Source of the DNA: Merluccius polli
Taxonomy: Eukaryota > Chordata > Actinopteri > Gadiformes > Merlucciidae
DNA length: 64,000 nucleotides
NCBI GenBank assembly: GCA_030340625.1
Contig: JAOPHQ010004843.1
Location: forward strand, 186,001 to 250,000
Direction of reading: 5' to 3'
The translations under genes were made by a program, and so were the position numbers. How positions within the stretch are numbered: the first letter of the stretch is position 1; the number at the start of each line of letters is the position of its first letter. Positions 1 through 11,200 of the stretch are shown here, piece by piece. The notes beneath the pieces were generated by a model. The model was not told where the DNA came from. It was given only the letters and a program-made list of their open reading frames with translations, and did not search any database.

Positions 1-689
1 TTCTTAATTTATGACCCAGAGTTATTCTGAGTGTTTGTAGGAGTCATGAGAGTCAACGTGGGCCAAGGCCAGATGGTGATCCTATTGTGCAGAAGAATGT
101 TGGGAGATTGTTGAGCTTCAGGAAGTTCTTCAGATATATCAAGGCTATAGCGGCCTAGCAGGTTTGTCGTTTATTTTTTTGTGTTGTTAGAAAGGTGGGA
201 GGTGTTTCCTGTACTGTGTGGCGGGTAAAACTACTTCCTGTAGGAAGTTGGGGCTGTCTGGGCTAATGGCCCCAGCGCGTGTCTCCGTGGGTGGTCATCA
301 AGGAGACGAGGGGGGATGGGGGGGACTTCCACTCATTTTCCATGACATGAAGGCCCCTGGGGACAGGTATGAGGGCCCCGGGGTCCAATAGCCACCCCAC
401 CCACCCCTTACAGTGACTGATGGTTCATTTAAATATGAGATAAGAATGAGATAAGAAGAAGTTGATTCATCCCAGATGGGGAATTCAGGTATGACAGAAG
501 CAGAAGTACAGGACATAATATTTTGAACATGAAATATGCAAAGAACTACAAAAAAACTGTATATATAACATTGGTATCAAAATCCATTTCTGTCACTCAT
601 GTCCAGGGCAGTAAAAGTATAAATACCTTGACAGATTACTTTTTTTCAAGTACCATTAACCTACCGTATGTTAATATAGCCTATTGTAT

Positions 690-835
690 TATTTATATGT
701 TAAATACATATTATACATGTTAAATATATATTATACTTGTTAAATATATATATTATACATGTTTAATATATATTATACACGTTGAATATATATTATACAT
801 ATTGAATATACATTATACATTAATATATATGTATA
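690..835. repeat. AT-rich tandem repeat, unit about 27-30 bp
   Basis: Degenerate repeats built on TTAAATATATATTATACATG occur about six times in a row. This is a simple AT-rich minisatellite with no coding potential. Confidence 0.7.
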
Positions 836-1261
836 TTTAAATGTTTCAGCTCCTGTTTGTATCCATCGTATCTCTGGGTCATGTATGAGTCGGTGATTGA
901 TTAACTCAATCATAAATATTATGCACACCAATAAACAAACATCGATATGTACTCTGAGTTTTAAGCTGAAACAACGTATTGCGTCAATCCCCCTTGGGCT
1001 GCATCAACAACATGCCACAGAGACGGTGTTGTATTATCAATATTAGTGGGTGAGCCCTTGTGGACCCTTCTGTGGTGGGTTAGCTCTCACTGTGTAACCT
1101 AAATATTCTCACACAAAAGCAAACGGCCGTCGTCCAAACATTTGGACAATTACAGTTTGGAGTTAACAGGGAGGGACAGCCCGGCTGGGAAAACACGGCT
1201 TTGTGTTTGTTAACAAACCAGAAGACTGCACTTTAATGAGAGCAGTCAGTGTTCAGATGAA

Positions 1262-1372
<111 letters not shown>

Positions 1373-1954
1373 ATGTCGATCTGTCAGTCTGTGTAGTGGT
1401 AGAGGGCAGGGATTAACCGCCTGTCTGCTCCAAATGAAAGGACTTCAAATCCCAGCATGCCCCTGGGTGACCCAGTGTATTAAAGTTGTGTACAGTGTGT
1501 TGACTGTTGAGAGGCGGCCAGCGGGCCGTTTGGACCTGGGCCCAGGGAGGATGATTCATATTTAATCAAACAAAATACCGACCGGAGGAGAATGTGAAGT
1601 ATTTGGCGGTGTTATTGTAATTTGGTTAATATCGGGTTAGACTGCTCCTTTTTCAGTGTTGCTAGGCGACCAGCAGTATTATTTTCTGTGGTTGGAGTGT
1701 GTTAGATGGACCGTGTTTATAAACATATAAACATACATGTTTGCGACCTTACTTTCACTGTCTTTGTGTAATCCCTCGTGTCGGGCCCTTGAACCTCCAA
1801 CGGGAGCCGTCACGCTCGGCTATTTTCGAACATAAGTGAGCACCGCTTCCCACGTGCGGTGTGGACAAATCGCAGAAAAGCTGGACGGTCACAGTTAGAC
1901 TTTCAAATGACAAACTAGCCGAGCGTGACTTTAACCCCCTGTGCTCCCCTCCAG

Positions 1955-2092
1955 CTGTTCGTGCTGTGCCACGGCCTGCTGCAGCTCACCCAGCTGCTGT
2001 ACAGCTCCTACTTCAAGAGCACCATCACCACCATTGAGAGACGCTACGGCCTCAACAGCTACTCCTCAGGGACGCTGTCCTCACTGCACGAG
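1955..2092 (+). CDS. slco2a1: slco2a1 exon 2
   Basis: 46 codons, phase 0 at both ends, acceptor CTCCAG and donor GAG|GTGATG. It encodes TM1 (starting LFVLCHGLLQL) and the following loop with TTIERRYGL. It aligns residue by residue with human exon 2. Confidence 0.93.
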
Positions 2093-2223
2093 GTGATGAC
2101 CACCACCGCATCTCCCTCTCCCTCTGCACTTGACCACACTGACTGCACTTTAATGAGAGCAGTCAGTGTTCAGATGAACTTTCTCTCTCTCTCTGTCTGT
2201 CTGTCTGTCTCTGTCTGTCTCTG

Positions 2224-2287
<64 letters not shown>

Positions 2288-5200
2288 GATCCCTTCCTCA
2301 GAGACAGTACTTCTCCACGGTCACCTTACCTTACTTACTAACCAACATGAAGTGACTCCAGCAACATAATAAAGATAAAGACTACATACAGTCTATTCTC
2401 TCTTTCTCTCAGGACCTATGGACCTTTGAGCTGTCAGAGAAACAAATCGGTCACAGCTCTGTGTGTTTGATACACAGAGCTGCAGAATAACAGGAAGTGG
2501 AAGAGAGATCTGTCCCAATCCCAGTTGGCCGGGGGTTTCATTCAGTCCAGTGTGGTCTTTGGAACGAGGGTCTGAAGCCCTGCTAGATAACAGCCGTCCA
2601 AACAAGAGAGAGAGGATATTTGGCCTCGTAAACGTTCCTCTGTCCGGTGTAATCACTGGGTGAATACTTAGAACTGATTGCATTTCAGTTGGGATTGAGG
2701 TTTTTTGGAAGGTGCTATTTCCTCAGAATATTATTGTAGCAGATGGGATAGACCACTTGAAACAATAATATACCACTTGATGTGAAAATAGCTGACATGA
2801 AAACATGTTTTTGTTTTCTGTCTGGAACAGAGGTTCAAAACTCTAGGGAAGCTGTGCTAAAATGAGCCTGACTGCTTTTCATGTTTCAACACTGTAAACA
2901 TTTAGAGCACAATATGCTTTTAGGTGTTCATTTAGTCGGATAATGTTGTGTGTATATATATGTAAATCGGTATATGGTAAATGTATTCCATGTGTTCCTA
3001 GGTTGGCAACACCGTCTTAATCGTGTTTGTGAGTTACTTCGGAGGTCGAGTGAACCGTCCGAGATTTATCGGGATCGGCGGCCTGCTGATGTCCGTCAGT
3101 GCCATGATGCTGACGCTACCCCATTTCTTGTCTCCTGCCTACAAGTTTGACTCTGTGTTACACGGTAAGAGCACTTCCTTCCACACCTTCCACTGGTGGA
3201 GGAGGTTGAGGAGCTACACCGAGGATCTGTACGTCCCGTAGCCCACAGAGGGCGCCGTTGCCATACGTGCACCTCTCCAAAAAAACTACACCAACTTCCT
3301 GCTAGTTGTCTGGTTCTTTTATGATAGTGACTAGTCGTTAGTGACTTTTGGTTACTTTTAGTGAACTACTCTCAGAATCACAGTTGTAGAATCATAAATG
3401 CAAGCACCAGCGTAGAGACCCACGGCGTATCTATGTCGACTATTTGATGCAGAAATATACTATACTTTGCTCACGTACAGACATACTAAACAGTTCAGGG
3501 TCAGCAGAGCATCCAGGTTAAATACAGTTTAAACACCAGAATAGAAAAACAATGATATTATGATTAAGATTGTGGACCTTATGAATGTTCGCTGCGTCTA
3601 CAATGCCTGCAGGTGTTCTACAATGAAAATCTCTGCATGAGTCTCTGTACCCTAGGAAGAGCCAAGGAGATTAAAACCCATTTCTCCCTTCTCTCGCTCC
3701 CACGGCCTGAATAACCCCGCCACAGTGGACCAATCAGGGGTTTCTAAATATCTGAGGATAATGGAAAGGAAATGAAGCCGTCAGATTGTCTGCCCCCCCC
3801 CCCCCCCCCCCACTACATTGACTTGTCCTTCACTATCTTTGCTTCCCTTGTTGTCCCACTCTCCTCCCCTTCCACAACCTCTCCCCGCCGACCTTCCCCT
3901 CCGACCTCGCCCACTTCCCCCGTCTGTTGTCCTATTGAAGACCGCCATGACCTCTGCAGTGTGCGGTCCAACGCCAGCTCCCTGGAGGAGTGCGGAGGCA
4001 GCCAGGAGGTGCAGCGGCTGAGCGACACCTACAAGGTGTGGCTTCTCATGGGCTCGGCCCAGCTGCTGTTCGGCGTGGGCTCTGTGCCCATCCAGCCCTT
4101 CGGGATCTCCTACATCGACGACTTCGCCGGCACCGGAAACGCCCCTCTCTACATAGGTGAGGTGGGGGGGGGGGGGGGGGGTTCTGGGTCGTGGGTCATT
4201 TAGTATTGGGTCTTTCTGAAGGACACACATTTTGCTCCAGAACCACCCATAGAACAGTGGGCCTGTGGGTCCTCACAGCAGGTCAGCAATAGCAGAGTAG
4301 TTGTCGGTTAGTTTTTATATGGAGGAAGTAGTTTGGACCTTCTGCTCTGGCAGGTCACTGTGATCTGAAGGTGGTTCACACCTGTGTTTCTTTGGGTCTC
4401 CAGCCATCCTGTTTGCGGTGTCGGTGTTCGGCCCGGCGTTTGGCTACCTGCTGGGCTCCGTGGTGCTCAGGGTCTACGTAGATGTGGACAAAACCGGAGG
4501 TACTGCCCCCACACAGTGAGATCAGCCAATCAAAGCCACTGATTGAACCAACCAACCAATCACATTGTTAATTCATGTTTTGTTTTGATTCTTCTTGTTC
4601 AATATTTTGTTGCTTCTATCGTGTTGCTTTGTCTTTTATGTACCAACCGCACTGAGTCACTTTCCTTGCTTGTGCAAATATACTTAATTTCTGTTCTCAG
4701 TGATTAATCAGGAGTTGACCCCCAGCGACCCCCGCTGGGTGGGGGCCTGGTGGATCGGTCTGCTGGTCACTTCCGGCTGCCTGGCTCTCACCTCCATCCC
4801 CTACTTCTTCTTCCCCTGCACCATGCACCCGGAGGGCCATGTAAGACCCTCTGTCCTCTACTGACGCCTGCAGGTGGCGCTGAGTCACTGCAGCAGTTTT
4901 ATTTTTTATATTTTATTTTTTGTTGTACCTTTTTTCTTTTGATATGAAGACACACCATTTGAGCTTTTGTACACTTTAGATTTTCATGCATAAACGTTTT
5001 ATATATTTATACTTTGTATAAATATATGAAAGCATTTACATATTTATTATAATATGTAAATGTTTTTGTTTGTCAGGTGATCTCGACCGAAGAGAACATG
5101 AGGATTGAGACGGAGGAATCAAAGACAGCAGACTCCTCTCTGTTTGACTTCCTGAAGAGTAAGTTAGTTAGTTAGTTACAGTGATTGAGTTAGTTAATTA

Positions 5201-8200
5201 GTTAGTTACAGTGAGTGAGTTAGGTAGTTACAGTGAGTTGGTGAGTTAATTACAGTGAGTTGGTGAGTGAGTTAATTAGTTAGTGAGTTAGTGAATATGT
5301 TTGTAAGTTACAGTGAGTTAATGAGTGAGTGTTAGTTACAGTAAGTGAGTTAGTTACAGTGAGTGAGTTACAGCCAGTGAGTTAGTTGCAGGGAGTGAGT
5401 TAGTTACAGTGAGTTTGTTAGTTACAGTGAGTTAGTTAGTTAGTTACAGCAGTTAGTTACAGGAAGTGAGTTAGTTACAGTGAGTTAGTTACTTACAGTG
5501 AATGAGTTAGTTTGATACAGTGAGTTAGTTACAGAGAGTGAGTGAGTTAGTTACAGTAAGTGAGTTAGTGATTTGGTTACAGTAAGTAAGTGAGTTAGTT
5601 AGTTACAGTAAGTGAGTTAGTTACAGTGAGTTAGTTAGTTACAGTGGCACCACCAAGGGGTGGCCGGGGGTGGGGGGGCACGGCCACCCTGATGCAATCA
5701 CTGGCCCCCCCTCTTGAGTCCCTTATGCATAATATGCTTCTAACTGATGTTTAATATTAGGTACTATTCATTTAAAACAATAATGTACAATGGCATATGC
5801 ACAATGCCAAATGCCATCTGACTTTCCGTTGGATAGGACTTTACATCCGATTAATCCACATATTTTCTGCTTTTTTTGGAGGACCCCCTCCCCCCCCCCA
5901 CACATACACACACACAGCTGTATAGCCTTTTTAGTGTTTAATCTTTATTGATATATATGAATATAAAACACACACACGTCTGTGTGTACGTATATATATT
6001 ATATATATGTGTGTGTGTGTGTACGTGTTATGTTCAGCGGAGCAGGTGGACCCAAATGCAGAGACGGCAGGCACAGGAACTGAATACTTTACTGAACTGA
6101 ATACCTTTTTAATTCAAAATACACTTATCGGGACAATAATCAGGAGTGCAGGAAATCAGGACAAACTGGAAGTAACAGGAACAATGATGAAACCAAGGAC
6201 TAAAATACAAACAGAACTAATGAGGGAACGGGGAACAGGTGAGTCACAGAGGGAGCAGCTAGGCTGGGGAACACACAAGGTCAACAGGGTTAACAAGTCT
6301 GATCTGTGACAGGTTAGTGGGTGGAACAGAGGGAAAAGTGGAGGGTGTGACATATGTATATATTGATATGTGTGTTTATATATTGCTACATGTGTGTGTG
6401 TGTGTTTCTCCAGTGTTCCCCAGGCTGTTTGTGCGTCTGCTGCTCAGTCCGTTCTTCCTCATGCTGGTTCTGGCTCAGTGCTGCTTCTCGGCGGTCATTG
6501 CCGGCCTCGCCACCTTCCTCAACAAGTTCTTGGAACACCAGTACAGCGCTTCCGCCTCTGACAGCAGCCTGCTTATTGGTAGGTCCACTGCAACGTGCTC
6601 CAGGTGTGTGTGTGATCAGCCATTACAGGCCATTTCAAAATCTACTCTCTAGTGACGGAAGTGGTAGTGTCCACCCGATGACTAGATCAGTCTACCAGCC
6701 TACCCAGTGGACTGTACCAACTGGTAGGCTGATCTATCCATCATACATCTGGGTGGACACTCCCACTTGTGATGTCACTAGAGGGATCGTGACTACAATT
6801 TTGAAACGGCTTGTAATGGCTAAAAACGCTCACACCTGGTGTTAAAATAGGAGCCTGTTAATAGGGCGAGGGCTGTAGGTTCGTTCAGGATGGTCTAGTG
6901 GTTAGGGTGTCTGTAGTCTTTAACCATCCATGCCCTAGCCCCTCCCTACCTGCTCAGTAATGACACATATCTGAATTTGGACAAAAGTGTTTGTAAAACG
7001 GTAATCTGTGAGCGACAGGCTCAGACATTTGTAATCAATGTATTTTGTAGTTTGTTTGTGTGTCGTCGATTTGATTTGTAGTCTATTAATTTGCAGTCAA
7101 TTTATGTGTAGTTTCTTTATGGATGTTTTCTTTATTTGTAGTCTATTTATTTTGTAGTCTATTAATTTTGTCTATTTATTTTGTAGTCTATTTATTTCGT
7201 AGTTTACTTATTTAGAATGAACTGATCTGATTTGCTGCTCGCTCCCCAGGTGCAGTGAACTTGCCCTCGATAGCGGTGGGGATGCTGGTGGGTGGGGTCA
7301 TCATGAAGAGGGTGGGCCTATCTGTGAGGGTCATCCCCTTCTTCTCGGTGGTGGTGATGACCACCTCGGCCCTCCTCATCGTCCCACTCTTCTTCATGGG
7401 CTGTCCATCCCAGAATGTGTTCGAGGTCAACCCCCCCCCCGCAAAACCCACCGGGTACGAGGGGGACAGTTTGGTTTTATTTTTTGTTTTTGTGTTTTTT
7501 TGTTTTGTTTTTGTGTTTTTGAGTTTTGGGTTTGTGTTTTTTTTTAATGGGTGGTTAGACTCCCAAGTTTCTGGGTTTGATCTTCAGTGTCCACAATCTA
7601 CCATGTAGGCATCCTTAAACAATATAAACCTTCACCACTACCTGCTCCTTAATGACCTGTAATAGGGTTGGAAATAGTGTGGTTTTGTTGTGAAATAAAC
7701 AACTTGTGTTGTGATTGACAATAAGTGAGATAAATGAGAACAATAGATGAGACACAGTGCTATACGCCGTCTGTGTAGTTTCAAGTACAAAACGTAATCC
7801 TACCTAAATCTATAATTTATAAGCAGTTACAAATGTAAGCATGGTTCTATGAATTCCAGATGTCAGAATGAAGGGAACAAACCCATAGGCTCTTTAACGT
7901 GTTGTGAAGCATGTAGCTTAGCTTCGCTCTGTTTAGATATTGATCAGATGATCAGATGTCACTGAACCACTGGTTATCCATTACAGCAGAGCGTTGGGTT
8001 GAGTTTCTCAGGCTTCATGAACGGAGATGGATACGCTGGTGTTAGATCAGTGTAATGAACAGACATACACGTTGCTTTATGAATTAGCAGGGTCAAAGAT
8101 TGTGGATGTGTGATGTACTGTAATGTCCAAAGATCCTCACTTTTTCTCTCTCCCCCACCCCATCTCTCTCACTCTCACTCTCTCACTCTCTCTCACTCTG

Positions 8201-11200
8201 CAGGTCTCTCGTGCCGTGTTACTCTAACTGCTCGTGTCCCGGGGGGGCGTACAACCCAGTGTGCGGCTCGGACGGCATGGAGTACATCTCCCCCTGCCAC
8301 GCAGGGTGCACCAACTTCACCAGAAACCCTAACAACACCTTCAGAGTACAGGTGAACCCCCCCACCCTTCATAGAGATCCCAACAACACCTTCAGAGTAC
8401 AGGTGACCCCCCCCCCCCCCACCCTTCATAGAGATCCCAACAACACCTTCAGAGTACAGGTGACCCCCCCCCCGCCCCCCCTTCATAGAGATCTCAACAA
8501 CACCTTCAGAGTACAGGTGAACCCCCCCACCCTTCATCCACTAGAGGGCAGGATAGCCCAGTGGCTAGTGTAGTCGTTCCCCACACCTTTTTGGTCATGA
8601 CCCAATATGGGCTATGACCCAATTTTAAGGTCAGCAAAGCCCAAGTTCTGGTGACCCCCACTTCTTAAATGCATCTGCTTCCCCACACACATCGTTTTTA
8701 ATCCAACACCACACTAATATGGAAGCATTTTCAGTACAATAATCAAATGAAAATGCAATGTTGAAAATGAAAATGCAATTATTTTTCATAATATGAACGC
8801 ATTATTTGAGTCATAAATAAAATGAAAATGCAATCATCCAATTTGCATTTTCCAAAAATGCCCCGCTATAAAGTGGACAATATTCAAATGCAATGAAAAT
8901 CTATTTGTATTTGCATTTTCCAAAAATGCCCCCGCAATAAAGTGGAATGCAAATTAAATCGAAAATTAAAATGCAATAGCAAAAATGCTTTTTATTTTTC
9001 ATAATATGAATGGCATTATTTGAGTCGTAAATAAAATGAAAATGCAATCATACAATTTGTATTTGAATTTGAATTTGCCAAACATGCCCGCTTTAAAGTG
9101 GACAATATTCAACTGCAAATGAGTGGGCGGGACAAACTCCACCCATTGGATAACAGGCTGAACATGAACATCAGTGTCACTCTCTTCACCTGTGGATCTG
9201 TAGGTTGTAACTGAGCAAGCTTCGTACTAACTAGGAGGGAGCACTGGTGTCACCTGCTGCTGCTGTTGCTCCACGCAGTATCACGCTTTTTCATGCTCAC
9301 GAAAATTGAATCGTGTCTCGGAGCCAGATTCAATAGATAAATCAACATCAGTACATGTAGGCTTCAGCTTGGTTGCAAAATACTTGGTTGCATGTGTGTT
9401 CACACATGAGCATATCTACACACATGAATGCTGAAAGGTCCGCGTGCGCCGACAGTGCTGCTCTAGCCCCCATTTAAAATGCTTGTGTTTATATGTTGTC
9501 CCCTATAAATAATTCCTTGACCGGGGTGCGCATATCTGCGCAATAATGCCGTTCATATTATGAAAAATAAAAAGCATTTGTGCTATTGCATTTTAATTTT
9601 CGACTTTTAATTTGCAGTTGAATGTTGTCCACTTTATTGCGGAGGCATTTTTGGAAAATGCAAATACAAATTGGATGATTGCATTTGCATTTTATTTCTG
9701 ACTCAAATAATGCATTCATATTATGAAAAATAAAAGCCATTAGTGCTATTTCATTTTCAACATTACATTTTCATTTGAAAATGTAATGTTGTGTTTGTGG
9801 TACAAATTATTAGGCAGTTTAATATGCAAAGCCTTTATGAGACCTTTTAAATATTTTTTTGTAATAAAAAATGTACTGTAAAATATCTATAGCTTTTAAG
9901 TCGTAAGCTCACAAGTTAGGTGGTTAGGGTGTTTCACTCCCAGCTGAAAGGGTTCGATCCCCAATGTCTGCAATCTACATGTAGTGGAACCGAAGTACAT
10001 TCAATATTACAAGTAACAAAGAAGCTAAAACTCTGCTGGAAGACATCTGACAGAAAATGTAAAAAATAAACGATAACAACTGAAAAAAAAAAAATATATA
10101 TATATATTGGCTAATCCAGTAGCTCTGGATATCTTAATAACGCCGTCAATACGGTGTAATTTTTAACCTGTATTCTCATATAATTTAACATCTCATACCC
10201 ACTCATAGGCCCAAGAGAGACAAAAACTGCTGTGTCACCATACCAACACAACAACCCAATCAATAGCTTGATCAATAAGTAATTAGCCACGGAGCGTAGG
10301 GTAGGTATTTCAGAGGGGTACAGCATTACGGTATTAACCATGTTAGCATGTTAGTGAGTGTAAGCTCCAGTGAGGTGGAGGTGGTGTGACAGGCTGATGG
10401 AGGACTAGTCGATCGGACCCGGTCATGTAGCCGAGGGGTGGTGCTGGGTTTCATGGATTAATCCCAGTAATCACGAGGGGTAATTGGTGAGGGCTGGACA
10501 GAAACCTTTTAACAGTCCTGAGACTTGCCAGGCTTTAAGACCCCCAGAGGCCCCCAAGGAAAATGCCAGCATGTGCTAGCTAGCTAGCTAAGCTGTTTCC
10601 AGACCTACACTAAGATGGATTTCTTTGTGTTCCTTTAAGTCCCCACATTGCTGCACTTTTTGTTGAAATGTGTATGTTTATGATGATAGATGATATAGCG
10701 CATACAGCATTTTTTTTAATTGAGAAGGAGTATTATCATGTTAAAGCTGACATAGAGCTGACAAGAACTTTTATGTTAAATTGCAGCCATTAAATTGGCA
10801 ATTGCTAACCGTCAACAGACTAGCAGATGTAGACCCTAACAAACCAGCCAAAGAAAAACACTACAGCATCACCATGAAGTACACTAATCAAATCAGACCA
10901 CAGTGGTTCGGCAGCTCCTAAAGAGGTTAGCGTAGATGCTGCTATAGCATTAGTTATATCTGAACTGGAGAGTATTTCTTCATTGAAAGAAGAGCAAAGA
11001 ACGGCACTGAAGGCTTTTCTCGATGGAAAAGATGTTTTTTGCTCTCCTACTACGTCATATAGTTTGTTGATCTGATTGGTTGAAGTTAGCCTGTGATAGA
11101 CAGATGGTTCATCCAATCACCTGCCAATTACTTCTGTAACAAACCGTCTGGGAAGTCAGGTTTCCTTTAATCTTTTAAGTACGTACAGGTAAATAACACT

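Noticed and set aside
3781..4230. 149-codon minus-strand frame opposite slco2a1 exon 4
   Set aside because: Antisense shadow of a real exon plus poly-C/poly-G; no independent support.
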